Below, one piece after another: positions 39,146-49,870 of a stretch of DNA of 64,000 nucleotides. How positions within the stretch are numbered: the first letter of the stretch is position 1; every line of letters begins with the position of its first letter. Source of the DNA: Alentia gelatinosa (taxonomy: Eukaryota; Annelida; Polychaeta; Phyllodocida; Polynoidae); the NCBI GenBank assembly GCA_950022655.1, contig OX465590.1:39860218-39924217 (forward strand), in the 5' to 3' direction. Both the position numbers and the translations under genes were made by a program. The notes beneath the pieces were generated by a model, which saw nothing but the letters and a program-made list of their open reading frames with translations, ran no database searches and was not told the DNA's origin.

Positions 39146-39490
39146 GTCACAATGGAAAAGCCCCACTTGATACCGACCGTCAAGGCATGAGCCTCAGATG
39201 ATCCTCTCCCAGATTCATAGAGGTGAAAGCAGGAAGAAGGTAAACAACTATAAAAGACAGACAGACGTAGACATCTTGATGTATGGTTTTCAAGCCATGC
39301 AGGTCTTTCTGAAAAAGAGGTAATGTAGAGATGAATACGATATCGATTGTGCTTTGAGTATACGGACCCTTGTGTGACATTTACCTTTGTGATTATTCAT
39401 TAGTTGTATTGTTATTGACAAAATTAGTTTCTTGTATTGTAGAGGCTGGCTGTTATCTCTGAGTAGTATGTGAAACCATAGTTATGGTGA
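39146..39490. other. Unassigned spacer
   Basis: No recognised feature. Confidence 0.3.
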
Positions 39491-39587
39491 CAATACGGGG
39501 TAGATTTACTCGTTGTTTCGGAGAAATTTGTTCTGGTTTGTTCAGAACGAATTTCTCCAAAACAATGAGTAAATCTACCCCGTATTG
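39491..39587. repeat. Near-perfect 97-bp palindrome
   Basis: CAATACGGGGTAGATTTACTC is returned (in parts) as GAGTAAATCTACCCCGTATTG. Each arm is about 46 bp, with a short GGTTTG-type centre. The DNA would form a cruciform or the RNA a long hairpin. Confidence 0.75.
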
Positions 39588-39598
39588 GCACCATCACT

Positions 39599-39960
39599 TT
39601 ATCTCACCCCTGGTACAAGTTTAGCCATAGGAATAACATTAGGAAAATATACTCAACGATCACCCTGGTAAAGTGACAATACTATGCCACTGCCGTGGCG
39701 TAGTGGATTTGCTTATAGTATATTCTGATTATTCTGAAGTTGTGATGTTATTTAAACGATAGAAAGGGGTAAGATAAATCCAGAACCGCTCTCGAATCGT
39801 AAAATCGACAATACTCCACTCGTTTGGCTGTGCTATAATCGTCACTCGGCTTTGCCTCGATGACGATTGCGGCCCAGCCAAACTCGTGGAGTATTGTCTA
39901 TTTATACGATTCTTGATGCAGTTCTATATAAATTGTTTCACATTATTATATACCTTAGTT
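39599..39960 (+). mobile_element. Family A palindromic subfamily, best copy
   Basis: Starts TTATCTCACCCCTGGTACAA with ATAGGAATAACATTAGG. The palindrome centre CTCGGCTTTGCCTCG lies at 39845-39859, with arms ATACTCCACTCGTTTGGCTG and AGCCAAACTCGTGGAGTATT. Confidence 0.65.
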
Positions 39961-40569
39961 CGGTCTTAATTCGCTAAAACTGACCGTAATTTGACGTCGC
40001 AGTGACTTGGCACAACTCGCAAAGACGATGCGTACACTAGCAGACACACCGGAAGTGGACAACCGGAAGTGATCACCGCGCATGCACGAATACATTATAG
40101 CGCCGCATAAATTAGCGAGCCATCACCCTGCTACGCTCGATCATCCCATTGGACAGCTGTACTCGAGCAGTGCAGTGTATCACAGGGGTACCGCTATTTG
40201 TTGACATCGACGAGTCGCCCGCTTGGCCCGTGAACGTATCCAAATCGATATTTCTCGCATATCTAAGCTATCTAAAGTGTATCACGTGATTCATTATCGT
40301 ATTCCACCTCAATGTTTGATGTATTTTCGCACTAACTCACTCCATGGGTGCTGTACGACGCCATGGAACTCGCGAAGTGAAGCGATCCGCCATTTTTTAA
40401 TCTTGCGCCTAGAATTCTGTTGTCGGCCTCTCGACCAATCAAAATGCTTTATTTCTTCAAAGCGTGCAATCTGTAGCTCAAAGCATGCAGGTAAGGTTCA
40501 AAGCGTGCATTTTGTCATTCAAAGCATGCAATCTGTTGGTATCAAAAGTAACCAGTACAACATGGTCAT
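39961..40569. other. Unassigned spacer with a short word repeat
   Basis: TCAAAGCRTGCA occurs about four times at 40456-40530. The 120-codon frame at 40223-40585 includes this repeat and has no domain. Confidence 0.35.
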
Positions 40570-40955
40570 GGTAAAGTACTTTTAGCAGTCTCATAGAAAA
40601 TGGCGAATTTACATGGAAGGACACACTTGGTACCTAAGTTCAAACATGGTCACAGTGAACAATCACCCTGGAGCTGAAGTACCCTTGAGGCGAGGGGTTG
40701 TAAAAACTAGTGATCCAGCTTGCTGGCTTCCTATTGGCTAGGTTGGATACTTAGGAGACGACTCAGCAAAATGCCCCCTGAAAATTTGAAACATGTTCAA
40801 AATCAAAACATTAGGGGATTCTGTACCTTGTAAGTGGTAATTGTCGCCGACAATTGCAGGGAAAAAAACTTGTCTTAAGGAAATGGAATCTTACCATTCA
40901 TATGAAGTATTTGTGTTCGAGTACATAATCTCAGCAGGATTTTGCGTATACATGG
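40570..40955. mobile_element. Family I-like MITE, diverged
   Basis: AAAATGGCGAATTTACATGG..AAGGACACACTTGG, AATTGTCGCCGACAATTGCA and ATAATCTCAGCAGGATTTTG are I-family blocks. Confidence 0.5.
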
Positions 40956-41126
40956 TAGTCCTATTTTCCGTTGTGTATACGCCTCATCTATAGACCTGTA
41001 AAAGGTATACGACCCGCGTATACATGTCCCGCACATGATATCTCTCTTCATATACGCTTTGCGGCAAATACAACCATTACGCTGATGTATAGACGTGGAA
41101 ACGTGTCAATATACAGCCAATACTAT
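40956..41126. repeat. Family R fragment
   Basis: TTGTGTATACGCCTCATC, TTCATATACGCTTTGCGGCA and AATACAACCATTACGCTGA resemble 44355-44600 (TTTGCGGCAAACACAGCCAT). Confidence 0.45.
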
Positions 41127-41400
41127 CAAGAGACGTCACGAGTTTCAGTCTGAGTTTATTTATGCCACCCATTTTGTTGGCTCCATAATTTCGACTTGTG
41201 AAATTACGGAGCCAACAAAATGGGTGGCATAAATAAGCTCAAACTCAAACGAGGGGCATCTAGATTTTATCCTACCCCGTTTCCATATTTTTTCAGTATC
41301 AGAAAGTAGTGGCATAAACAACACTTTATGTCACTACCCGTGACATAAACAAATCCCATGTTAAGCCTATGGCGTTTTCTATTAGGGGTAGGATAAATGC
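41127..41400 (-). mobile_element. Family B palindromic MITE
   Basis: The hairpin 41152-41240 (GAGTTTATTTATGCCACCCA..GGTGGCATAAATAAGCTC) is followed by ATTTTATCCTACCCCG, and the right end is CATGTTAAGCCTATGG..TATTAGGGGTAGGATAA. A shortened copy is at 46859-46978. Confidence 0.65.
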
Positions 41401-41699
41401 ACTTACGAGATGGCGTACATATGAATAAACTGGTGGTTTTTGCGCAGTGCATCATGTGAATTCCACGTTCGGTTAAGCCTAGTGCCCTGTATTGGCGGAG
41501 TAATTATAAAACCCCACCTCAGATGACTTCTGATGGAATTGATGTGCCTCCATCGTTTATCACACAGTCCAGCCTTATTACTTGAAGTGAAGAACGAGCT
41601 GTAGGCAATTTCTATTACTTTGAGAAATTAGTTAAAAACTTTCTTTGATTAAGCTACAACCCGTGACAATTATGTAGGAACAGTGAAAATACGTGTATA
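41401..41699. other. Unassigned spacer
   Basis: GGTTTTTGCGCAGTGCATCA..GTAATTATAAAACCCC recalls 44755-44815; otherwise nothing is seen. Confidence 0.3.
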
Positions 41700-41879
41700 A
41701 AGCCTGTTTCTATTGGCCGGCAGTGGAGATTTTTTGGGTTCCACTTAAAGTCTGTTTCCTTTGAGGGATTTTGCCTCAGTGGTGCTTCAAGTCCGTCGGA
41801 GGTTCCTGACCGTAGATCGGCTTTTTAGGGAACTCAAAAATAATCTCCGCCGTTTTCGTCGGCCAATGGAAACGGGCTT
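41700..41879. mobile_element. Family V MITE
   Basis: AAGCCTGTTTCTATTGGCCG and CGGCCAATGGAAACGGGCTT lie between TA dinucleotides (41698-41699, 41880-41881). Confidence 0.65.
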
Positions 41880-42546
41880 TATCTTCAGAGCTTGAAATGT
41901 CTATGCTGTGGGTCTGAATGTGGTAATGAGGTGGTACACATTTTATTATCGTTATCTATAAATGGGATATTCATTTTACATCGCGTCTCCAGTTGTAAAA
42001 TCCGTCTGACCTGCCCGTATGACGCTATACAGTTTCTCTAATTAACTGTGGTAAGCAAGTTCTTGTATCTTTTAAAAACATTTTTAGACAGATACATTCG
42101 TCCGCGGCGGCGTTCTGCCATTAAAATATCCGAAGTACTTACTCTGTATAGTATTTATAATTCAGTAAATCATGAATTTCCCAAGAGCATCTATAGATTC
42201 CTGAGTTCTAATTAGTGGAATATAACTGTAGTATGTAGAGGCTATACATTGTGATATATAAAGGAAAGTAAGACCAAATGAAAAAATGCAAACATATATA
42301 TGGCATAGATGAATTGATGTTGGAGGGATATTTCTGTCTGTCAACTTTCTTCTGTTCAAAATAAGCAGATCCACATTACTCCAGAGGTGCATTTCTAACG
42401 TGGTAAGTGAAGAGAAACAAGATGTAAGCGATATGCAACTTTCCAAAGAACTTAAAATCTATATTTGCTGTGACATTAACCAGAGGTTAAAACCCTAGTA
42501 GTTAATGTGATGGAATACCTGTATGGTAGTACTAGTTCGACTCCAC
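41880..42546. other. Unassigned spacer
   Basis: AT-rich; no supported gene. Confidence 0.3.
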
Positions 42547-42550
42547 TTAA

Positions 42551-43451
42551 TTCTTTCACTACGCACCAAATACACACCCTGAAATACGCCGATGCAGCAC
42601 TTTTTTTCACCTCTGCAGACCTGGCACTTTTTGCAATATCCATAGTGACGTCATTATATTACACCTCCATGGTAATCCAAAATAAAAAGGATATTATATG
42701 AAAGTAATGATATCAATTATGGTATGGTTCTACACATGTTTGGAAAATATTATCAATATATTTGCATTATTTCATTAATAAAAGTAGCAATCACTTAAAT
42801 TTCGGTAAATTATTATGCCCAGGAATGCCTCCAGGCACCACTGTGTACTACACCCGGGAATGCCACAAAGCATCATAGTATACTATGCCCAGGAATGCAT
42901 CCAAGCATCATAGTGTACTATACATGGGAATGCCTCTTGGCATCATAGTGCACTATGCACAGGAATGCCTTATAGGCATCATAGTGTACTCTGCCCGGGA
43001 ATGCCTCCAGGCATCATAATGTACTATGCCCGGGAATGCCTCCAGGCATCATAATGTACTATGCCCGGGAATGCCTCCAGGCATCATAATGTACTATGCC
43101 CGGGAATGCCTCAAGGCAACATAGCATACCATGACCGGTATGTCTCAAGGAATCATAGTGCACTATGCCCAGAAATGCCTCTAGGCATCATACTGTACAA
43201 TGCCCAGGAATGCCTCAAGGCAACATAGTGTACTATGCCCAGGAATGCCTCCAGGCATCATAGTGTACTATGCCCGGGAATGCCTTCAGGCAACATAGCG
43301 TACAACGCCCAGGAATGCCTCAAGGCATCATAGTGTACTATGCCCAGGAATGCCTCCAGGCATCATAGTGTACTATGCCCAGGAATGCCTCCAGGCATCA
43401 TAGTGTACTATGCCGAGGAATGCCTCCAGGCATCGCAGCGTAGCTAAAGGG
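42551..43451. mobile_element. piggyBac-like MITE (family M) with expanded internal array
   Basis: 901 bp between TTAA (42547-42550) and TTAA (43452-43455). The right terminus is GCTAAAGGG. The first 260 bp align with 36424-36660 and then run into an 18-unit tandem array in place of the single or double hairpin of other copies. Confidence 0.7.
42816..43444 (+). repeat. 35-bp hairpin minisatellite, 18 units
   Basis: Unit ACTATGCCCAGGAATGCCTC..CAGGCATCATAGTGT, about 35 bp. Each unit can fold through GATGCC/GGCATC-type arms (AATGCCTCCAGGCATC). Units 6-8 are nearly identical while outer units are diverged, so expansion was central. Not a CRISPR: no unique spacers, and a eukaryotic setting. Confidence 0.85.
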
Positions 43452-43520
43452 TTAAGTGTATACATGCTGTACGCCACAACGTATTTATATATCGATGAGA
43501 CCGTACCTTGTCCTATTGAT

Positions 43521-43615
43521 CCCCCCCCCCACATGAACACCACCCATTTAAGACCCCCATCCCTCATCTCACCCCCCCCCCCACACCCCCCCCCGCCACA
43601 CTATCTCCCCTCTTA
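43521..43615 (+). repeat. C-rich low-complexity tract
   Basis: Runs of C up to 10 long alternate with CACA and CTC words. The frames through it are artefacts. Confidence 0.7.
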
Positions 43616-43854
43616 TCTCTCAGGCGGAGTCTCAGGTACCACGTGACCATGAGCCCCAAGGTGACCCGCCGACAGTGGTTACGGTAAACGTCGATAAAGG
43701 AGCAGAATAAGCTTCATTAGTTCACTGTGTGCTCTGTCGATTGATCACCCTCTACAATTAGGGGCACGGGGTTCAATAGCGGCTTACAGTGGCCTATCTT
43801 CATGTTATTAGGAAGATGGGAGGAACAGAAGGAGGAGTCCGGTTGATGGGGTTG
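43616..43854. other. Unassigned spacer
   Basis: No recognised feature. Confidence 0.3.
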
Positions 43855-44343
43855 TGCGTACACAATAATGACTGGTTTTGTGTATGAGTGGCCGTAATCT
43901 CCGAGTAGTTGACGCGTGGTAATGTCCGAGGGTAAGCAAGGATATTACGCCGTCAATTACGAGGAGACACTCGTTATTGTATTTATTATCCATCAAGATA
44001 ATTTATTACAAGTATATTTTAGTAAAAAGGTTATTGCAATACAAATGCAGTTAAAGATCACACTAATAAGCATTCAAGTATGGTGGTGGTTCGGTGTATA
44101 GCTATATAGTTCGCTTTTTTCCATGGTTTAGGCTGCAAAACGTGTTCTGGTAGTGGTTTCTGATGATAAAATGAGATTATTATGACTGATAGTAAATAAC
44201 CTATATTGAATGAACATTAAAAAAACTATTCCGAAGTAAATGATGATTTAACCTCATAATGGAGGGAACTATTCTTTTAGAATCTCCAGGTAGCGAATTC
44301 CAGGCGCTCTATACATTTCCTATTAAGACTCCCCAGCGTGAAA
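43855..44343 (+). repeat. Family S repeat, copy 1
   Basis: GAGTGGCCGTAATCTCCGAG, TAGTTGACGCGTGGTAATG, GAGATTATTATGACTGATAG and ATGAACATTAAAAAAACTAT align in order with 46008-46540. Unclassified, non-coding. Confidence 0.6.
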
Positions 44344-44354
44344 GACCGTGATTA

Positions 44355-44746
44355 ACATATGTATACGTAAGGCGTATATATATCTATCATTTTGTGTAAA
44401 TAAATTAATCTTGCCTTTGTGTATATGCTTTATCTCTAGATGTATACATATGCCCATGTTGCAGCCTGATTCTGTTACATTTGCGGCAAACACAGCCATT
44501 ATACTTTCGTATACAAGGAAAAACACAGTTATATACGCTGTATACGCTGGCGTGCAATATGGATGTATGCATATATAAACACTTCAATATACATTGTATA
44601 CGCGCCTTTACGCAGTGGTAGGCTTAGCACATTTCCATTATATATATATATATGTATACATCTAGAGATAAAGCATATACACAATGGCAAGATTAATTTA
44701 TTTACACAAAATGATAGATATATATACGCCTTACGTATACATATGT
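44355..44746. repeat. Large inverted repeat (family R) with arms of about 97 bp
   Basis: ACATATGTATACGTAAGGCG (44355) returns as CGCCTTACGTATACATATGT at 44727-44746. Inner arm ends GATGTATACATATG / ATATGTATACATC. The spacer of about 200 bp contains TTTGCGGCAAACACAGCC and a short TA run. Open frames on both strands are mirror images caused by the inverted repeat. Confidence 0.75.
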
Positions 44747-44929
44747 AAATCATGGGTTTTCTGGGGGTTTTCGCGCAGCGCTCCGTGCAGTGCACCGTAG
44801 TAGGTTGGTAATAAAACGTGAGGCTCGGCGCGAATGTCTCAGAAATAATTCATATTTTGAGGTTTAACATATCAGTGTCTGAATCCTTAGGTCCTATTTC
44901 ATTGGAATGTTACTTTCTAAAAGAAATGC
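44747..44929. other. Unassigned spacer
   Basis: No recognised feature beyond a weak match to 41430. Confidence 0.3.
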
Positions 44930-45247
44930 CAGGGACCATGTGCCAGGTATGTCCTTCCATATGAATCCAATTCACCATTTTTCATTGAGACTGGTAAAAG
45001 CAACGTGCTATAAGATTTCTGTAACATAGGAGCAATGTTTGACACTAGGGGAAAGGTCTGAAATACACGCGTCTCAGGTACTTTAGTCCTAAAGTGGAAT
45101 TCAGACGTTGGGATCCATGTTCCTCACAGGGTTAAACATTCTGTTCCTTTTTAGGGGCAAATGTCGCCAACAATTGCAGGGAAAAATATGTCTAATGAAA
45201 ATGAAACCATACAATCTAGACTAAGAGATTGCGTTCCAGTTCAGATG
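44930..45247 (-). repeat. Family I-like MITE
   Basis: GGTATGTCCTTCCATATGAA and CAATTCACCATTTTTCATTG are the complement of the I interior (AAAATGGCGAATT..CATGGAAGGACA). Confidence 0.5.
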
Positions 45248-45431
45248 CCGTGCAGGATTTGTCTCAGACAAACACCCTGCGAGGTACATGAATCTCAGCA
45301 GGATTTGTCTCAGATAAACACCCTGCGAGTTACATGAATCTCAGCAGGATTTGTCTCAGACAAACACCCTGCGAGGTACATGAATCTCAGCAGGATTTGT
45401 CTCAGACAAACACCCTGCGAGGTACATGAAT
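45248..45431 (+). repeat. 46-bp tandem repeat, 4 units
   Basis: Unit CTCAGCAGGATTTGTCTCAG..ACAAACACCCTGCGAGGTAC..ATGAAT. It is the subterminal part of family I, which is present once in the copy at 28690-29113. Confidence 0.85.
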
Positions 45432-45640
45432 CCCATCGTGTGAATCCCACTTAAAACTAGGGGAAAGGTTTGAAGTACACGTGTCTCAGGTACATTAGTC
45501 CTGAATCCCGCTTAAGGAAGTAGGCGCTACAACTAGAGATAGTTCAGACACGACCACACACAAACCTGCATGGAGATACATGGATACATAATTAAATACT
45601 ACAGGTATGTTCATACCTTTTAATTTCCAAAACAGCAGAG
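45432..45640. other. Family I tail and unassigned spacer
   Basis: CATCGTGTGAATCCCACTTA ends the I element; the rest is unassigned. Confidence 0.4.
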
Positions 45641-45644
45641 TTAA

Positions 45645-45973
45645 CCCTATAGCGCCGGGTACCCACGGTATGGCTACAGTCATGGAGTCGGGTACTAGTG
45701 CCAATGTATGCCGCTAGAGGCCGGATACATAGGCCTATTGTGAAAATTTGGTTATTCGATCTCGTGACATGACACGTGATAGTTATTATTATTTTTCATT
45801 TCACTTAGAAAAATAAAATATGATGTTATCTCTACATTCTCCGAAAGTTTCAAATTTATTAAGTCATTATTTTTAATTTTATAAAAAAAACCGTATATTT
45901 AGTAAATGATGCCTCAAGGCATCACCCGGCCAGCCCTGGTTGATGCCTCAAGGCATCACCCGGCTTGAATGGG
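45645..45973. mobile_element. piggyBac-like MITE (family M), 329 bp
   Basis: TTAA (45641-45644), CCCTATAGCGCCGGG ... TTGAATGGG, TTAA (45974-45977). Two GATGCCTCAAGGCATCACCC hairpins are spaced 34 bp apart. Same length as the copy at 10968-11296. Confidence 0.7.
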
Positions 45974-46007
45974 TTAACTCGAAAGCAGAGCATAGTATTC
46001 AGTCCTG

Positions 46008-46540
46008 TATAAATACACAATAATGACTTGTTCTGTGTACGAGTGGCCGTAATCTCCGAGTAGTTGACGCGTAGTTACGTCGTCAACTACGAGGAGATTA
46101 CGGTCACTCGTATACAAAACCAGTTGTTATTGCATTTATTACCCACCTACAAGATTAATAACAAATCTATTGGAATAAATATGTTTCTGCAAGACATTTA
46201 GTTCCGAACACCACAGCACTGTCAAGCCTGGCAGTAATTTGGTGTAAACTTACACCAATGATATAGTTCACCATTTCCCCTGATTTTAGCATGAAAAGCA
46301 TGCTATGACAGGGATTTCTGATGGTAAATGAGATTATTATGACTGATTATAGATAATCAATATTGAATGAACATTCCAAACAGTTATTTTGAAGTACATC
46401 ATAATTTGACCTCATTGTTGATGGGACTTTTTTTCCGGAATCTCATGCAGGAGATTCTGACATGTCAGAATTTCCCGGTAGGCGATTCCAGGTGCTCTAT
46501 ACATTTCGTATGGAGACTCCGTACTAGGTGGGTAATAAAT
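46008..46540 (+). repeat. Family S repeat, copy 2
   Basis: Contains a palindrome GAGTGGCCGTAATCTCCGAG..TAGTTGACGCG with its complement CGTCAACTACGAGGAGATTA..CGGTCACTC. It then follows the order of 43855-44343. Confidence 0.6.
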
Positions 46541-46858
46541 ACACAGGATTAAAACATCGGACAGTATAGCCTAAATCGTTGACGTTTATGATCATAGACC
46601 AACCTCGACCATTAAGACTGGATGGGGTCCAAACCCCTTATTTTTCCCCGTAACCGGAACATTTTATACCCAGGTGTATCTACAATGATGACTCACAGGT
46701 ACCTGGCGTGAGCCGTGAAGAACCTATCACGTCACATGTACAGGTAAGGGCGTTACCCTGGATACCCTGGATACCCTAGATACCATAGGAACTGTCGCTT
46801 GTGATAACTACAGAATATTTATATTAGTACAGATAACTCCCTGGGGTATAGTCACATA
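46541..46858. other. Unassigned spacer
   Basis: Short triplication of ATACCCTGG near 46757-46785; no gene. Confidence 0.3.
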
Positions 46859-46978
46859 ATATCAAGAGACGTCACGAGTTTGAGTCTGAGTTTATTTATG
46901 CCACGCATTTTGTTGGCTCCATAATTTCACGAGTCGAAGACGAGTGACATTATGGCGTTTTTTATTAGGGGTAGGATA
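46859..46978 (-). repeat. Shortened family B palindromic MITE
   Basis: TATCAAGAGACGTCACGAGT, GCATTTTGTTGGCTCCATAA and TTTATTAGGGGTAGGATAA; an internal deletion of the 41127-41400 form. Confidence 0.6.
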
Positions 46979-46982
46979 AATA

Positions 46983-47008
46983 TGATATATATATATATAT
47001 ATATATAT
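46983..47008. repeat. (TA)n microsatellite
   Basis: About 26 bp of alternating TA. Confidence 0.9.
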
Positions 47009-47067
47009 AAAATGGAAATGTGCTAAGCCTACCACCCTCTGTTCCGAATTGGACCGAATTGGTGGTA

Positions 47068-47275
47068 TGGTCCATCTAATGGGGTCATCCATATAGTGTT
47101 GTGGTCCATCTAGTGTTTGGTCCATATAGTGGGGTTGTCCATTTATTGTTGTAGGGGTGGTCCATCTAGTTGGACTGTCCATAATGTTGTGGTCCATATG
47201 GTGGAGTGGTCCAAACAGTGGGGTGGTCCATATAGTGTTGTGGTCCATTTACTGGGGTGGCCCATTTAGTGAGGT
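47068..47275 (-). repeat. Degenerate GGTCCAT minisatellite
   Basis: Irregular units such as GTGGTCCATATAGTGTTGTG and GGTCCATCTAGTGTTTG. The 118-codon and 92-codon frames over it are repeat artefacts. Confidence 0.8.
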
Positions 47276-47910
47276 CAACATACATGATTTAGATTGTATT
47301 GTTATATACCAGCATGCAAATGTTTATCAAAAACTGCCTGCTGCCATGTGTGCAGTAATGATAAAGTCACTAAAATATCTTTTTTGCAACGATTTTAGGT
47401 ACATAATGATAAGCAAACGTCCTTACTGTCGATGAAACGGTTCTCATTCTCGGCCAGTCGTTGATTTTATACAGCCTTCCACCTACGGCGTCAGGCAGTA
47501 TGAAATCAATGCCTGACCTCGAACATGAACCATTTCGTCCACAGTAAGAACGTTTCCTAATATTATTACATACCTATGGCCGAACATCTATGAAATACTA
47601 CCTGCTGCTAGGGGTGCAGTATAAATAATGTTTGGGCGCACTGCGCCAGTAGTGAATATTTGGGCGCGCTGTGACCATCGGGTCATTTGGTACATTTGAT
47701 AAGTATCTAAAATGGCCTTTTTAAAAAAAATATTTAGGTATGTAATAATAAGCAAATGAGTGACTGAGCCTGTAGGGATGCCATTCTCGGCATTTTCATG
47801 CCATAAATAAGTCCATCCCCCTGCGGCGTCGGGACGTATTTATCGCATTAAAAGACCTCGAACGGCCATCCCTTTGGGCTCAGTGACCACGTTTTCTCTT
47901 ATTCCAGATA
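47276..47910. repeat. Family Q-type palindromic segments
   Basis: Two hairpin parts. At 47420-47550 the arms are CTTACTGTCGATGAAACGGT and CCATTTCGTCCACAGTAAG. At 47760-47900 the arms are TGACTGAGCCTGTAGGGATG and CATCCCTTTGGGCTCAGTGA. GCTGCTAGGGGTGCAGTATA relates them to 49240 and 53500. Confidence 0.5.
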
Positions 47911-48248
47911 CAGTTTATCATCTGAAAAGGTGGTTTGCCATCTGAAACCAACATGAAACATGACGCTCGACATAAAACAATCTCTGTCTGGAGCGGCCGG
48001 AAGTGTGGGCGCATTGATCATGCGCAGTCAACATCTTCTTGTCGGTCTCTACCGGAACTACTTTCATCTGGCAGCCCCCGATCACAAGGCCACCAGGTGG
48101 CGCCTCCTGACTGCCCCCTGGCGGGTAGGAGGTGCATCACCGTCTTCTAAACACACACAATAAATGATGAGTGTTGGGTCTAGACATGCATCTGAAGGAC
48201 TCCCAATCAAAGACTGCATGGCGTGCCTTGTTCATGTGGGAAAGCCTA
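47911..48248. other. Unassigned spacer
   Basis: No gene accepted. The 71- and 67-codon frames overlap each other in different frames and have no domain. Confidence 0.3.
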
Positions 48249-48557
48249 AAGCTTGATGCCCATCTACCGATTCAGGGCTGAACGATTAGTTCCCAAATCG
48301 TATAGGAGTCGGTCACCTTGTCGCAGGCAAATTACGTAACTCTTCGTTCGGCCAACGGACATTTAGAAGATGGGGTGCTAAGATGGAGTCCTAAGAAAAT
48401 TGGTTTACTAATTATTGGCTTACCCTTAGCTAGCTGTCCTACATCTACCGACTACGGCCGACTCCGTCAGGATGCCTTTGGTGAGACAAAATACTGTCCG
48501 TTTGTCGCCGACAAAGGTACATGAATGTTCCGGAATCGGTAGATGGGCATTGGGCTT
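48249..48557. mobile_element. Family W MITE, diverged copy
   Basis: AAGCTTGATGCCCATCTACC at the left, AATCGGTAGATGGGCATTGG at the right, with TA on both sides. GCTAGCTGTCCTACATCTAC and TTTGTCGCCGACAAAGGTAC match 16769-17167 inverted. Confidence 0.6.
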
Positions 48558-48589
48558 TAGATACACTGCCTTGTTCAAGGGAATACTGG

Positions 48590-48735
48590 AGAACACGACC
48601 TGAAACGAACTCGACCCGTAAAGAACCTGACCCGTAACAAGCTCGACCCCTAAGAGGAATTTGACCTATAACGAACCTATCCCTAGTCCTAACCCTATCC
48701 CTAACCCTATCCCTACCCCTAACCCTAACCGGTTT
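48590..48735 (+). repeat. GACCCGTAA words leading into a telomere-like tract
   Basis: AACTCGACCCGTAAAGAACC and similar words grade into CCCTAACCCTATCCCTAAC. A similar lead-in occurs at 50065-50110 before the larger tract. Confidence 0.6.
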
Positions 48736-48979
48736 TTAAATTATTTTTTTTTGTCATGTTTATTTAGGGTTTCTCACTACAAATGAATCCCAGGCTCGGT
48801 CTAGGCCGTTCTGCCGCCTGGTCCCTCAGGTAACAACAAAGACAGCTTATAATATGATAAGTGAGTAGAGCAGTATAGGTCCAAGGAGGGAAAAGCAACT
48901 CCTTCACCAAACATAAAACAGCAGGAGTATTTCAGAAGGGTTACCATTCCAGGATAACTGGCTTCTACAGATGGGATGA
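48736..48979. other. Unassigned spacer
   Basis: No recognised feature. Confidence 0.3.
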
Positions 48980-49310
48980 ATATGAGAAAACATAGTTACT
49001 GAGCCCGTACGGGTGGCCGTTCGAGGTCGTTTGATGAAAAAATACGGCCCGATGCCGTAGGCGTGAGGGCCGTATTTTTTCATCAAATGACCAAGAACGG
49101 ACACCGTACAGGCTGAGTCACTACGTTTTCTTATTACTATATACCTCCAACTCGTTTAAAACCCGTTTTATTAACTTTTCTGCTCTAATAAAAGTCACTG
49201 CGATTCACTACAGCCCGCTGTTACAGCGGACACGAACATTATTTATACTAAATCCCTAGCAGCGGGCAGTATTTCATAGACATTCGCACACAGGTATATA
49301 GTAATAACCA
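48980..49310. mobile_element. Family Q foldback element, copy 1
   Basis: ACTGAGCCCGTACGGGTGGC..CGTTCGAGG and GAACGGACACCGTACAGGCT..GAGTCACTACG pair as arms around ATACGGCCCGATGCCGTAGG..GAGGGCCGTAT. A tail with CAGCCCGCTGTTACAGCGGA follows. Copy 2 is at 53232-53570. Confidence 0.65.
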
Positions 49311-49619
49311 TTATTACAGCAATTAGAGCAATTAGTAAGAGATTCCAGCAATATTTAAAGCATTAATACTCGCCATGATCACAACTCAGGGAGGCTAACA
49401 ATACAACAGACCATCTCAAGGGCTAACAGACAGAGCCCTTCCATTTCCATGACCACATTTATGCTATATATAACATAATACAACAATCTTCTAGCCAATA
49501 ACTAAGTTGTCATAGACTATGAGTAATACTACCAGTATTCCTGTTCTTATTGTACCTTGCACTCTTGCGGTTAAAATCCGTGCAGTTTAGTATTGGATAG
49601 TGTGAAGTGAATAAATCTC
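49311..49619. other. Unassigned spacer
   Basis: No recognised feature. Confidence 0.3.
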
Positions 49620-49819
49620 TATAATAATCTAGAGACCTAGGTCGACTCTTTTCTGTACCTCGTACAAGGTTTATTGTTAAATACGTTTTAAGTTCGTTCA
49701 CTAAGACAATCGTAGCCGTCCATAAGTGTTGAATAAAGTTGACCCACATCGTCTCTAGGTCTCCATGGCGTACAGAAAAGGGTCTTCATGTATACGATCC
49801 TAGATTGTTCAATGGGCCC
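49620..49819 (-). mobile_element. Family C MITE, left end degraded
   Basis: CTTTTCTGTACCTCGTACAAG, CATCGTCTCTAGGTCTCCAT and right end TAGATTGTTCAATGGGCCC followed by CTG. The left terminus is only faintly recognisable (TAATAATCTAGAGACC). Confidence 0.6.
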
Positions 49820-49870
49820 CTGGGGCACTGTACAATGTTAGTGCGCAGTTACTCCTCTGTGAGTTTGCAG

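Noticed and set aside
42816..43444. Possible CRISPR array (regular 35-bp repeats)
   Set aside because: No unique spacers: the whole unit repeats, inside a eukaryotic TTAA MITE, with no cas genes.
44348..44795. Pair of similar peptides on opposite strands
   Set aside because: They are mirror translations of the arms of one inverted repeat.
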